Assembly: GCA_018389105.1 (NCBI GenBank)
Contig: JACATO010001526.1
Coordinates: 1-64,000, forward strand
Source: Nautilus pompilius
Lineage: Eukaryota; Mollusca; Cephalopoda; Nautilida; Nautilidae
Length of the DNA: 64,000 nt
Reading direction: 5' to 3'
The notes beneath the pieces are model-generated. The model had not been told where the DNA came from. It saw nothing but the letters and a program-made list of their open reading frames with translations, and made no database searches. Numbering within the stretch: the stretch's first letter is position 1; every line of letters starts with the position of its first letter. Shown here piece after piece: positions 38,324-50,989 of this stretch. The position numbers and the translations under genes were made by a program.

Positions 38324-38371
<48 letters not shown>
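38324..38371. repeat. (AAT)n microsatellite
   Basis: Sixteen uninterrupted AAT units. Confidence 0.95.
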
Positions 38372-38372
<1 letters not shown>

Positions 38373-39075
38373 CATTTTCAAACAAAGAAAAAGAACGATT
38401 GTAATACCATTACACAAACATGGGAAATCGCTATTTTGACAGTTTAACCATCATGTACCTTCTTCTATCTTATCATCATCAGTGTGTCAGTCTTGAATCA
38501 TCTCCACGATCCACGATCCACGATAGTTATTCACGCTGTGGCTCCAGGGATCCTTCCATGATACCCAGGAAAGAACCTATCGAAGAGTCTCACCGCTCAT
38601 GCAGTTCTGAAATAGATAGAAACACCGAAGTTTCTTCTCTTTATTTTCAAATCTGTTCCTGTGTAGTTAGTCAAATTTTGAAAATTTACCATAGGTGCAT
38701 ATTATCTATTTATTTATTTAATCATTAACCAAATATAGTAGTACAGATGATATGTATAGATAATACATTTGTCTTTTAAAGAAGGAAATTAATATGGTGT
38801 TAATCACGATAACTAAAAGTGATGAAATATGCATTCATCAACTGTACGGGAAATAATGGGATACTATGACCTTTGACATGAGGTTTGTGAAGCTGCACTC
38901 TGTCGGCATCTTGAAGTAATCCATAAAATACGATGCTTGTTTGAATAATGAAGCTTACAAAATCCGAGTTAAATACAGAACGTCTAAGAATAAGACACGA
39001 CTTTTGAAATGAAATTCCTCGACCATTTGTCAGGTTTGGGTTACCATGAATCACTAAACAGATACGTTTTCGGTG

Positions 39076-39099
39076 TTTTTTTTTTTTTTTTTTTTTTTT
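39076..39099. repeat. Poly-T tract
   Basis: 24 consecutive T. Could be the reversed poly-A tail of a retroposed copy on the minus strand, but no retroposed body is recognised beside it. Confidence 0.9.
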
Positions 39100-39469
39100 G
39101 TGATTTCAGAGCGAGGAAATCCATCAATGAAAACAATATGATTTAGACACAATAGATGCTGCAGCAGTCGTGGGTGGTAGCGCCAAACCTGCCAGGCGTC
39201 ATCGAATAAGGTCGCCGCAATAAAGCGAGTCAGTATCGGCACCAGAGTCCAAAACACTTCCCATCACTGGAGGCAGCCTCTGATTCAGCGGTTTTCTTTA
39301 TTAAATAAAACTTTTGGCATCGTTATCTGGGCACAAGAAACATAAAACAATCGCGCATATGAATGTCGTTGGAGATGTAACGCCAGTCGTGATGATAACT
39401 TCTCTGTTGTTTGTGTTTGTTTTTTTTTCTTTAGAGAGTATTTCTTACAACGCAGCTTGTTTACAGGGC

Positions 39470-40080
39470 TGGAGACAGGTATTTAAGCATGGTGGCACCT
39501 CTGCAGAACGACGGAATGCGATACAATTCTTCGCCGACTGGAGGAATCAGAGCGATCGAAATGTGGCGATGGATGTGTCTGCGGGCGAGAACATGACAGC
39601 AACTGCCTGTCTTCAAATACGTGTTTTATGTCACATGACCGATTCCTGAAACCGACTGCCGGGCCAATATTTGTTCGGAGGATCGTCGTTAGTCGCAGCA
39701 CCGACCGAGCTTCCATAAAGTTTGTACAGGCCGGTTGTTTCCGCCTTGATCGTTTCGTGTCGAAGGAGAAGACTGTGTCCATAATATCATCGCGAGGGAC
39801 GAAACCTGGGTTCACCGCTTTGAAGCAAAACATGAAAGAAAAACGATGGAAATACGACTCGCCTCAGCCGGCCGAGAAGTTTAGGAGTTACCTGGTGTGG
39901 ATGGCATTCGGGAGCGTCGCCACCAGTTCTGCCGTAATGTCATGCGAAATCGAGTCGTCGTCAAGCCTGCGATAATGAAAGAGCTGAGATTTGCTGAGCA
40001 AAAGAGTGCTTCAGTAAGGCGACAATCTCCGGCTGCACCGGCCCAAACAAATACTAAACTGAATATGGTCGGAATTTAGC
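39470..40080 (+). mobile_element. Mariner transposase fossil, 3' truncated
   Basis: The clearest piece is ARDETWVHRFEAKHERK (about 39,789-39,842), the first catalytic Asp region of mariner transposases (family form xxDETWVHHFEPExK). A neighbouring frame continues with KRWKYDSPQPAEKFRSYL, equivalent to the QWKHPxSPxPKKFK stretch, and TSSAVMSCEIE plus KPAI matches the region before the second Asp. The upstream portion, including WRQVFKHGGTSAE, is consistent with the DNA-binding half but weak. Nothing recognisable follows 40,080, so the end of the catalytic domain is missing. Several frame changes are present. Confidence 0.62.
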
Positions 40081-40512
40081 ATATGAAGTCCTATTACATC
40101 CTTGAAATCCTAACCTAGCAACTTTTGAGCCCCTGAAAGAGACAGACATCTGCTAATGGCAGGCGTACAAAACTGGTCACACTAACAACCAAAAATCTTT
40201 TTCTTTGACAAAATTCATAAGCCCTTCTAAAGATGGCGGCCGAAAGTGCTCTGAAATCTGATGGTATTACGCTGAAAAATGATGTGACTGGTTTTCTCTG
40301 CATGTACAGCGCATGTGATAAAAGACGTTGTCTTTACTCATTGACCTTACACTTCTATGTTGTGATTATTACACATATAATAGTTAAACATGGTATTTAC
40401 TAATAACAAGGTAGCACACTATATATATATATTTGCAAAGCAATTCACTTTTGGTAAAACTTTTCTGTACCTAAAGAAATACTTCACGAAGCGGATGTTA
40501 CCTAAAGATGTT

Positions 40513-40548
40513 ATCACCTGACCACAATCAATCACCTGACCACAATCA
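40513..40548. repeat. Perfect 18-bp tandem duplication
   Basis: ATCACCTGACCACAATCA occurs twice head to tail. It looks recent, as both copies are identical. Confidence 0.95.
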
Positions 40549-41399
40549 ACGTAGTCCGGCAAAATCTGTTTTGTGACGAAAGGTGTAAGATGCTGCTAAT
40601 GAGCACAGAAGGTTCAAAGTCATATCTTACTCGCTGTAGCTCATATATTGTATTATTATTTCCAAATGTTATCCGTATAGGTCGCCAGGCGGCGCTACGA
40701 CAATAAGGTGAACTTACTTTTGGAAAAAATGTATTTTCCTCCACAAATATTAATAAAAGAATTAAACCAAAAATTAGAAAAAAAATTTAGAACTTTTTTT
40801 TTTCTTCTTTTTCTCTGGGATGAAAAACTTCAGGAAAAGTATTCAAAAACTTGAGTTACAGAGATCAGGAGCGACGGTGACAGTTCTCGTGTGGTGGATG
40901 AAGTGTGAGCGCCTCGCACGGCTATAGTTTGATAAACTTTGTGGCTGATTTATTATCATTTATTTATTTGTGTTTTTAATTAAATTTCGATAGGTTTAAG
41001 TGGTTTTTGTTTTGGATGCTTTGTTGCCTTTTTATATCTAACCACCCACCCACCCACCCCGGGGTCCCGGCCGCCATTCTTTCAGAATATTCAAGACCTA
41101 ACACCCTGTTAATGTCGACGCCTTCCAGCCACTCACTCTCAACATTTGCCGGCTCTCATTACTTCTCTCCCTCCTCCCCCCTTTTTTTTTTTTTTTTTTT
41201 GTACGGGAGAAGAGCAGATTCAAAAGAAACACCGACACCTCGTTAAAGTCATTAAAACCGAAAACTTCGGATGAAAAATTGGCGGAGCCGCCGGAGTCGA
41301 GGGCGGCAATACAGAGTGGAACTTCGCCGTCCGTCACGGGGTTCTGGGAGACTCCCGAAAACTCAGTGGTCCGTAATGAGCGGCTGGCTGAGATAAACA

Positions 41400-41800
41400 C
41401 CGGTTAAAAAGAGAGGAACAGTCGACGCGAGTATCAGTCTCGGCGGTATAATGAATTAACTGAGGCAGAGTTCATCGATATTAAATATAAATAAGCCGGC
41501 CCACATTGCCGGCTCCATCATTTAGCCGCGGGCAGACCTGATAAAAAGCTATCCTTCTTTCTATATAAACCGGACCGCTTCTTCAGAAGACACGGCTGCT
41601 GATAGCGAGTTCTAATACCTCATTCATAACTCCGGGATAATAAATTTTCTACCGAAATCGAAAACCGATAACGGTCTATTCCGGCTCGCTCCGGCTCAAC
41701 ACGACAAAGCCCTGCTGTATCGCCACCAAGATTTAATTTCCTCAATGAATACATCTTTTACTTGGTGTGTTCGGCACTTCCTGTTGATAGCGACCAATCT
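41400..41800. promoter_or_regulatory. Candidate regulatory island
   Basis: A moderate-GC block holding TGATAAAAAG (GATA-like), AATTAACT, TATTAAATATAAATA and an inverted pair GCCGGC...GCCGGC around CCACATT (41,494-41,514). No repeat, transposon or coding match. Resembles cis-regulatory DNA in texture only. Confidence 0.15.
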
Positions 41801-42648
41801 GGAATCAAAAGATCCCGGGAACACCTCCAGTTAAAGTTTCGCTAAGAAGATGATACGGAAGAAACAGAAGACGAAATCACTACCAGGGTAAAAAAAAAAA
41901 ACTTGTTTTAGTTTATGATGAAGATAAAAACGGCGAACATTAGGAGCAAATAAAGCCGTGGAAAAGCTGAATTACTGAAGAAGAAAAGGCCCTGGCCACG
42001 CGAGAAATAACGGAAGTCTCGCGATAAGAGAAGACGCATGCGCCTGCATGACCTAGCGCGTCGCCCTTTTCGGTGTAAGCAATCTTTTGAAATGATTGAA
42101 CACAAAAACAGTTTCAAGCGCAAGTCGCTGGCTTATTATCGCGTAGCTGATCAAATAGAGCGTTATCTCGCCCTTGATGGCGAATAAACAGCTAAGGAGA
42201 TGGAATTTTACAGCCATCGGCTACAGTACAACTGCAGTGTCCACGCGATAGCTGTATTATGACAACAGTAGAGAGGTAATAACGTGGAAAACGAGGCCGT
42301 ACGTCAGAGCCGAGCTCAGAACTTCTCGTAAAGTCTCGCGTGGACAAAAGGCACACGGTAAGCCGGCAGAAACCGCTGTTGGGTCGTGACACAGAAGAAA
42401 ATAGAGAAAGGACAATAAACGATAATTAACAAATAAATTTTTTTTAAAAAAAGCTGCCAGAGCACTCAAACCAAATATATTTTCCTACAAATGGCGATTG
42501 TTCGGCGTCTTATTAATAAGCTGTATCTGTAATCATTTACCAACTGTTTCATTTCCGTCCAGTATTAAAGTTGACTAATAGAAGAAATCGCGTAGTCTAT
42601 TGATGGCGAATAGCTGCGATATTGCTGTTCGTGGCAAATTACAACTGG

Positions 42649-42671
42649 ACACACACACACACACACACACA
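42649..42671. repeat. (CA)n microsatellite
   Basis: About 11 CA units. Confidence 0.95.
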
Positions 42672-43369
42672 AGAAATCGACGTAAATTTGTTTTACGAAA
42701 CGAAACATTACATATATTTGCCAACTTTTCAAAATAATAGTGAAGGATTATAATAAACATTCATTAAATAAATACAAAGTATAAACATATCATCGTTTGT
42801 ATATCCCATTTGTAGCAGTAAAAAATTATTAAGGCCAAACTTACAGAACCTCAAAATTAACATTGAAAAAATTCATTTATTTGATACTTATTTTGAATGC
42901 ATTACAAGAACTAGAAAGTAACGGTTATTAAGAATAGAAAAAAAATGTACAAGTTGTCGTTGGACCACACATATGAACGACTTTTACTATTTATTAAAAT
43001 TTCTTCCCTAGACAGAGCCTCGACTCTTGTAGCGTCTTCACTGCACTTCAGGTGTTCTCTTAGTTTTCAATCTTTTTCTGTTTTCGTTTTAAGTAGCAAA
43101 CAGAAAGATTGGTAGATTTTCGGTGCTTCCAAACACCAGTAATACAAAATTTTTGCAAACTTAATCTTGTACCTTGGCAGCAAGTTTACTCAAGTTTAAT
43201 ATAAAAAAAATTTTTTTTTTAAATTTCCATTTCATATTTAAGACGCACTACTTTATCATTAAATGTCTATTTAAGATGACATTTACTTTGCTTCAAAGAA
43301 ATCATCTCCGAACTAACATCAGGTCCTCCTTTGCACAATTAAAGAAAAAATCCTGAGATTGTTGCTTGT

Positions 43370-43730
43370 AGGGTGGTACATATGTTATGGTGCAGGATCC
43401 TGCAATGTATGATTGCGAACTCGATCTCGTTGCTATACTTGGAACTCTAGATATCAACAGATACTGTCAAAACACTTTTGGAGCTTATTTTAATTATCAT
43501 CAGCTGATTACTTAACCAGTATTCATCAATCTCAACATCAGCAACGCAGCTGTGGTTGCGTACTATCCCCCAAGAGCGATGTGATTGAAGATTCTCTCGC
43601 TTGGCAACCTACGAGCGCGGATTTGAACCATGCAGAACATCTATGAGATCGTATGAGGTGAAGCGTAAGGGAAATATATCCTCCTGTTCAGAATGGTATT
43701 GAAGGTTTTAAGATTTTGCTCGAGTAGCTG
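43370..43730 (+). mobile_element. Tc1-like transposase fragment (C-terminal part)
   Basis: The plus strand encodes YVMVQDPAMYD then ELDLVAILGTLDINRYCQN (about 43,420-43,490), equivalent to the VMVWGGI...LVxIxGTLxAQRYxDxIL strand of Tc1-like transposases. SADLNHAEHL (43,610-43,650) is the third acidic motif region (SPDLNPIEHLW), followed by DRMR and a decayed C-terminus. The stretch holding the second Asp has diverged. It lies about 400 bp from another Tc1-like fossil on the opposite strand (44.1-45.1 kb) and differs in sequence, so they are separate insertions. Confidence 0.65.
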
Positions 43731-44109
43731 AGATTACGTGAGTAGGACGAAGAGAAGGCGTGACGACATCATCCATAGAAAGCGAAGTTACAGTTGATAC
43801 CGTCATTGAGTATGGCAATCGAATGATGCACCCAGCACCATGCTCTTTCTTAAAAACTGTTTCTTCCCATATCCAGTTTTTAGTTTCGCCGTGCCATTTT
43901 AGACATTGGCGAAAAACGAACATATCTGTTTGCTTAATTTTGAATTTCTTACCGAAATATCTCCACTAAGTCAGGCTAAGACACCTTTTTTTATTATCAG
44001 AAATGCGTTTTGGAAAAATTTTGTGGTGCTTAACTTGTGGCGACATGTCTAGATACAAATACAGCATTGGAGATGATTACGGGAATGCAGAGGATATGCA
44101 CAAATAACG

Positions 44110-45110
44110 ACTAAGCAACTGAGAGACTCGTATGATACACACAATGCATTATTACAAAATTTAAAAAAAAGCAAACAAAACAAGTGGAATAATTTGTATG
44201 GTGGATTAGTATTTGGTATGTGAGCACTTTTGCTTTACACAGAGCAGGATGCCTTGTTTTCATACGGGTTATCGATGTATGATTGTGGAATTTTTCTCCA
44301 AACATCTTCTAACACTCTCCACAATTTATCCGAGGTGTTTGATTGCCGTTTTGACTTTCTCAATAGCCACATAGCTCCATATATCCTGAATGAGGTTAAT
44401 CTCCATCAGCCTCTTCATGTTTCAGATAGTTTTTCACGCATATTAGCTGCGTGCTTGAGGTCGTTATCATTTTGGAAGATGAAGCCTTGCCCGGTGAGAT
44501 GTCCTCTTGATGTAGTGATGAGAAACTTCTTACCTGTCGGCCGATTTTACGCGAATTTTTGACACCCTTGTTTGATATGCAGCCGTAAAACTGTATTGAT
44601 CCACCCCATACTTCACTGTAGCTGTTATACCGCTCCTTGGTCTGTCTTCAAACAAACTGCTTTTGATCATTGCCATACAGTTGGAACTTGGGCTCATTCG
44701 TCAAGAGTATTTTCTTACAGGTTTGATCATTCTACTGTCTTTATTTTTGCTTCTCCGTTTCGTTGCCTCTTCCCAGCAAAGGTCTTTGGGCAGCTACTCA
44801 TCCAATGAGACCACTTCGCGTTAATCTGTATATAATTGTTGTTGCAGACACGTTAACACTCACGCTTGCTGCTAGGTCATTCCAACGATTTCCACTGGCT
44901 CGTTATCTATTGCATAGAGAATACTAGCCTGAGACACGAATCGTCCCCGGGTCTCGCATACCGCTCCATCCGAATCATGTAGTTGGGCCGCATTCTGCCG
45001 CATGGGGCGCCAGCCTTCACTATCCGAGACTTTGATTTCTATACGCTCACCATGTGATATTTCTTTCCCAGGATCCGTAGATATCACTGCCTATACATTT
45101 GTAGTTTTTC
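44110..45110 (-). mobile_element. Tc1-like transposon fossil, nearly full length
   Basis: Read on the minus strand, the parts of a Tc1-like transposase appear in order. GKEISHGERIEIK (about 45,070) opens the first helix-turn-helix. NDLAASVSV and PLLGRGNE (about 44,760-44,890) belong to the second HTH and linker. KILLTNEPKFQLYGNDQKQF (about 44,650-44,710) is the first catalytic region, with Asn-Glu-Pro where Asp-Glu-Ser is normal. FIFQNDNDLKHA (about 44,470) is the second Asp motif, and IPQSYIDNPYENK (about 44,255) the C-terminal helix. The SPDLNPIEHLW segment between the last two is not found and appears deleted. Multiple frame changes occur. Terminal repeats were not identified. Confidence 0.8.
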
Positions 45111-47302
45111 TGCAGGTGTGGCATCGATGGCAATCAATCACGGTATTTTATCAAAACCCGACTTACTATGGAGTATTTTGTTTGTACACGTGAGGTGTGA
45201 TTCTATCACGTGCTATTTGCATTTGGCACCCATTTCCCCCCTGTTTCCATAATTATTTCCAATACTGTATATTAGCTTATGACTGTTAAAAACTTACACG
45301 TAAAAAGATGTTTGCTTCCAAGCATTTGACACGGAAGATTTTATTTTACTTGTAAGTCTACATTTTTCTGCCCTCAGTGTGTGTACACTAGCCGACAAGA
45401 GTATGTTCCCCGACAAAATATCAAAATAAACGTAGAAATTATTGTCTGTTAGTATTTTTGTAAATAAACCTGAAAAGTGAAGAATACTGTGTTAGAAATA
45501 GAGAACTGCTAAACATGAATGATATTTAGTACTTGGCATGACCCACTTTACATGACTCCATATGTTTCAAGAGAATTTATAGAATATCAGCTAGAAACTT
45601 GTAATACAATGACAGCACTAAATTATAAGTGACGTAGTAAATGTGCCATTTTTTAAATTGGCTATAAATGGCAGTGAAGCATATGGTGTATCATGCAGTA
45701 GCTTAAACGTACCTTATGTATGATATATGTCAATGTTATGTAAGCAATGGCGCCTTACAGAAGAGTTTCCTAAGGGATACTGAAATAAAAGTGTTTCCAT
45801 GCTGCATATCACCTCGATGTTGAACATTTCTCTAAGTGTTGTATCCAAAACTATGAAGAGATGAGATGAAGAAAACGTTGACAATGGGAGGGGAAGAAAT
45901 GGGGACGTAAAACTGTCCAAAAAAATTATAAGCAATACTTAAAGATTAGATGCTTAAGGTACAAAAAAAGAAATCTAGCAGGCAAATAGGCAAAGAAACT
46001 GTTTTCCTTCTCCTGTGTCGCCAAACTCTCATTCAGTCAGCTACATCACAAAATTCGACTTTCTTCATTGAACTAAGATATTCCACTAGAATCATTTAAC
46101 TATCGACAGGGCGGAAGGCGTGGTAACTATAAAGTACCTCTCCCACTCTCCTCTGGCGAACATCCTGGTGCTGGTGCTTCAGAGATTTCTCAGGTCACTG
46201 ACGAAAGGGTTGTCGCGAATTTCACGACAACGGCTCTGTCTTCTCTACGATTCGCTTTACGGCGTTTCCCACGTTCTCTGTCAACAGCGGTGTTCTGTAA
46301 ACAACCGAGGACGCAGTGGGGTGTGCCAAGGAGCCCTCCTACGACCCTGGTGAGATGGAAAAAAAACAAAAAAAAACAGCATTTTAAAATTTAATTTATC
46401 TGCCAACATTTTACTGCTTTTTACTGTCTTCGCACCATATTTGAAATAAGCAACACTCCGAGTATAGATCGTGATATCCTTAATTTTTCCAAAGTTGCGC
46501 GATCAAAGTTAAATGAACACGGGAGACTTGTGTGCAAACACGAGCAAACCAATCGAAGATTAGATATAAACTCGCTCAACCGTGATATTGCATGTGCTGC
46601 AACATTATACTTTTGGTTAATGTGAAGAAACAACCATTGAGGCTTAAATTATATACACAAGCATGCATTAGTAAATTGATTATATGTAAAATAATAATTA
46701 TTTAATTAGTATGTCCTCCTCAGTCACAGCTACCATTTTAGGTCCGTATGCAATTATTTTCAGAATTTATTTCTCACCTATACAAAATTACGTTTCTTAA
46801 ATGCAGACGGCATAAAAATGTTGTTAGGTTTTGGAGAAAACCATTTTTTAAAAAATGTTAAATAGGTTTTTTAGAAGCATTTTGCTTGGAAATTGGAGTA
46901 GTTTTTTTTTAAAAAAAAATGTCGACGTCTGTATTTGATGTACAGGGAATCTCCACTAACCAGTTCTCTTACTTACAAGCCGCAGGTGAAGCGTTAATTA
47001 TAGAAAAACCGAACTGAACTCATCTGGTCCAGGATTCAGCTTCGTTCTATGGCTATCATCAGCTGGGACAGGAAAATCCCAATACTTTTACAGTGTGAGA
47101 ACGTCTTTTCTTTTCGATGTCCTTACATTGAATTAAGTTGTAAGGAACAGAGAGGAATTCGTCATTACTCGAGGACCCTCCTCTCCCCGCTGGATCCGCT
47201 GCTGTCTGTCACGATAATTCACAGACATCTCCGAATCTCATCATTTCTCAATAATGACATCTCCCGAAATTTTAAGAATTAAAATCCGTAGAAAGTGTTA
47301 AC

Positions 47303-47303
<1 letters not shown>
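45111..47303. other. Unassigned AT-rich DNA
   Basis: No gene, transposon or array is recognised. May include the leader of the Tc1-like fossil at its left edge. Confidence 0.45.

Positions 47304-47351
<48 letters not shown>
47304..47351. repeat. (TTA)n microsatellite
   Basis: Sixteen TTA units without interruption. Confidence 0.95.
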
Positions 47352-47815
47352 GCAGTTTATCTTCCTCTTCGTTAGTTCGTTAGTTGTTTGACATCATTTC
47401 TATAAACATAATAAAAACTCCTTAAACAGGATAGAATCCTTCGCAGCCGAAGTTTCCATCGAGAGAGCCTTCGCCACCAGGGTAACAAAGGGAAACAACC
47501 CCTACATCCATATCCTGAGTTGCTGAAGGTGGGCATTCCCAAAAGCTCTAGACCATCAGTAGTCGAAGCAACCTTCAGCGTTATATATTTTTAACGCACC
47601 ATTGTTAAAAGCTCCGACAAAGAAGGTTTTAATTAACAATCCGTTCAAATTTCAACTTAAAAGAAAAACAACACAACTTTGTATGCGGATCCTTTCACGT
47701 GCCAGCGTCAGTTCCTGTTGTATTTCTTAATATGATGTTAATATCTCTCCCGCAACAAGTTATAATGATCAAAGAAGCTAATTGCAGCTGCACAAATCCA
47801 ACGTCTATTCAAGCA

Positions 47816-47817
<2 letters not shown>

Positions 47818-47888
<71 letters not shown>
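47818..47888. repeat. (TTA)n microsatellite
   Basis: About 23 TTA units without interruption, so probably polymorphic. Confidence 0.95.
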
Positions 47889-47889
<1 letters not shown>

Positions 47890-47984
47890 GACAATATCAG
47901 GGCAGTCGCAGTATCCTGCAGTAGTCTTATAATTTGGTTGTAGACCGGAACTGAAAATAAATTTATTGCAAGAACGGCGCCAGA

Positions 47985-48290
47985 GATTAAAGAAAAGAAA
48001 CACGGCAGATTAAAGACGAACTGGGATGGGCGCTAGTTACTTTGCTCGATAACTCAATTAAATTAGCATTAGCGCTCAGCGAGGTTCAAAGAGCTAATCT
48101 AGTTAGTCCACGTATTGCGGGGCGATGTTGTATGGCCTTTCTCCAGGGGGGCTTTGTTTCAGCAGAATACACCGGTTAATGATGGCAAGAAATCCTTGCT
48201 AATGGGAGGGGGCTCCGAGGAGGAAACGCTGTCAGCGTGGAAGGGGTCGGAATGAACCCCCAGCTATTATCAATAATAACCCTTGTTTTG
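47985..48290. promoter_or_regulatory. Candidate regulatory island
   Basis: A block rich in homeodomain-like words (CTAGTTA, CAATTAAATTAG, GCTAATCTAGTTAG, GTTAATGATGG) followed by CCTTTGT-like SOX/TCF words, lying between a TTA array and a SINE. No coding frame or repeat is recognised. Confidence 0.15.
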
Positions 48291-48464
48291 TAACGGATAC
48301 CTGACCGAAATTCTCAAGATTATTAATTTTGTTTCTTATTGGAGAAAACTCGGACAAGAGATGCTAGTGCCGCGGCCACTCGCTAGGTGGCGTTGCCAGT
48401 ACCGCGCCATGGCGCTTCCGAAATCGACAAGGAAATCGCTGCTAAAAGTCTCAATTTTTTTCTC

Positions 48465-48660
48465 ATGCGGGAAGAAACCGGAGTAAATCCAGGCGGCAGC
48501 CGGCTGGTGAAGAGGGGCGAGAAGAAACGGCGCCGGCGAGCTGGGGCCGAACCGACTCAGTCCCGATCGGGATTCGAACTCGGATCCCCGACCTCGATAG
48601 TTCACCGCGGCTCATCGTTGGCCACCGTTGCCGGTTCAGTCTTCACCATCCTACTAAAAT
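48465..48660 (-). repeat. tRNA-derived SINE, copy 3 (best preserved)
   Basis: Minus strand: tRNA-like head, B box in CCGAGTTCGAATCCCGATC (48,565-48,583), body GGGACTGAGTCGGTTCGG, and tail TACTCCGGTTTCTTCCCGC ending near 48,467. Good alignment to the copies at 26.6 and 37.4 kb establishes a dispersed family. The RNA polymerase III promoter boxes lie at the head, as expected for a SINE. It sits about 115 bp upstream of a candidate exon at 48,776. Confidence 0.72.
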
Positions 48661-48775
48661 GAACATCCGTATAACTTCTGATTTCATTTTCTTTATAACA
48701 AATAAAACTCGATTTCCTCTCCCTTTCCTTTAAAAGTCTTTTATTATCTAGCAGATCTACCGCTTTTCCTATCAG

Positions 48776-49022
48776 ATACGGATTTCCGTGTCTGTTGTCG
48801 TGCAGCGTTCAAACGGCGATTGACGATCGATCCGGACGCCAGACGGACCTGGCCTCGAAGAGCGCGGGTCCCGCCGGCAGGTGCCTCTGTAGTGAATCTG
48901 TCTTTGATGACAACAACGAGGAATACCGTTCCACCAAAGACGGCCGGTTAGGACAGCATCGAGATAAATTGGGGTGGGGGGAGATGAGCAGACAGCAGCA
49001 GCGGACACAAAGCTCTCGGAAG
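48776..49022 (+). CDS. Candidate internal host exon, function unknown
   Basis: A pyrimidine-rich tract ending CGCTTTTCCTATCAG gives a good acceptor, and CGGAAG|GTGAGT is a near-perfect donor. Between them one frame is open for 82 codons: one base completes a split codon, then YGFPCLL... through SESVFDDNNEEYRSTKDGRL and ends MSRQQQRTQSSRK at phase 0. The peptide is polar, rich in Ser, Arg, Asp and Gln, with no recognised domain. The region is GC-rich and poor in stops, and both strands are open here, so an open frame alone is weak support; the paired splice signals are the main evidence. No partner exon was identified. Confidence 0.28.
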
Positions 49023-49808
49023 GTGAGTTTGCCTCTGCCCTCCTCCGGGCTCACATTGCTTACTTCCATTGGCCGTCGCCATTCCGGACCGAGCCGGTCA
49101 GCCTAAACTACCGAGGAAACCCTCAGCTACGTAAGTTAATAAAGACGCAACCCATGCTCATACAGCAACGGCTGCCGCCCTGGGGGCCCTGTTCAGCCGG
49201 GTTGGTTATTCTTCCAGATCGGTCCCAGTAGCCGGCCGGTGTTCTAAAGGGAAGAGCGACGTTAATTTGCATATTAAAATTTATTTAAATAGTGAGAGAA
49301 AGGCGGACTGAATATTTTTGGGTTAGGGTATTCTTAAGTTCCCTTATTTTAAAAATGAGATCAGATTTAGAAAGAGCCAGAACTTTAAATTTGAGTGTAT
49401 GATCGGATCTTTCCTGGAACTTGACCGTGAGATATTTCATTTCGATAACAAATAATTTTTACCTGTACGCGTGCATTTAGTGAATCGACCAGGTGAGGCC
49501 GTTCTGGACGAAGAACTAAGTTTCATTCTAAGAATTAAGGAGTTTAAAGGTGATATTTAGCCGAATTTAAGCAAATCGTGAATGTAATACACTTAATAAT
49601 CTTCTACAACCAATGGGAAAATGACTGACACACACACACACACATATATATAATATATATAGTAAAATGATGTGGATTTATTTCTGAAAGCAGTACATCA
49701 TAAACAGATCGATATTGATAAATTCCATCTGATATATAATGTGTGTGTTCCTTAGCAGAGAAATATTTTTCTTTTAAATTTCGAACTTTTCATTATCATT
49801 TAATACCA

Positions 49809-49810
<2 letters not shown>

Positions 49811-49882
<72 letters not shown>
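49811..49882. repeat. (TTA)n microsatellite
   Basis: About 24 TTA units without interruption. Confidence 0.95.
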
Positions 49883-49884
<2 letters not shown>

Positions 49885-50989
49885 ACTTTCTCTATATCTT
49901 TAAAAAAAACAACACAGGTGTGTTATGAATTAATTTAGTATTATTCCAATAGTTTTCTGAACAAAACTTTCAGGGTTCTTGAAAAAGAGATATTCACCAA
50001 GAGATCTGCTATCGGATTCACCTGCTGCTAACCTTCCGTATATTTTGAAGGTGACTGAAAAAAGACAGACTTAAACGTTAATCTCCTTCCTCGATTCATT
50101 CGTTCTGTCTGATGTATTAAAAGAACCGAAAAAAAAAAAGAGATAAAGTAATTGGCAATCAGGTCTCTCTCTTTTTATTATTATTATTACCCCGAGTGTT
50201 GCCAAATAAGACAAGTAAAGTTGCGCCCCTTCTACAATATTGATATTATCTAAATGCACTGTTCATCATCAAGCGTAGTCACGGTACACTCCCTGACGGG
50301 CAGAAAGGGATCTAGTATTTCAGTAAAGCAGGTCGTGTTGTGTTCCTTACCGATCGAGTAAAGCGTCAGAAGGTGTCACCCTCACCGTTGTACGTCACCG
50401 GGGGTTGCTTTAGATTTCCATATTAGAGAAAGATGGGGGAGGAAGACTGTAATAAACGGCAACAGAAAATCGCCGTAATTTTCTTTGGGGTCGAGTACGA
50501 CGTGTGAATTCGCGGACAAAAGGCACCGATTTCTCTCCCCACCTTTTTTTTTACAAATTAAATTTTTAGACTGATTTACATAATTGTAAAAACTTCCTTA
50601 ACCGACGGCTGGTAGGTGGCACGTGCCGTACGTTGGGGCAGTAACGATATCTACTGTAGCTGCAGGGATCAGCGTGTTAGCGGTTTTCATTATTGTTGTT
50701 GTTTGTTTTCCTTTCTTCCAGTGAGGGGAGGGGAGAGAGGGGACAGTTCTCGGACACTAGAAACTCAAACAAAACGAACAGTTCTCGCCGCCTATTTGAC
50801 CTTGACACTGTGACAGACCAACAACGTAAAACGCGCGATGTTAATTAAGTAAGATCAGGATCATTGCGCGTCGTAATTAATTAAGGGAGTTACTGAAGAT
50901 TTATTCGGGGGGGGCTGGGACAAGAAAAACAAAAACAACAAAATCTGCTCGCATAACGGCGAATTATCTTTCAATTTCCTCCCGGGTCC

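Larger units (their letters stand above)
40549..43369. other. Unassigned DNA with a possible island at 41.4-41.8 kb
   Basis: Includes a CCCA run (41,041-41,059) and a poly-T run (41,182-41,200). No gene is recognised. Confidence 0.45.

Noticed and set aside
38500-38525. CRISPR-like direct repeats (CCACGAT three times)
   Set aside because: A 7-bp simple tandem repeat with no spacers; the genome is animal.
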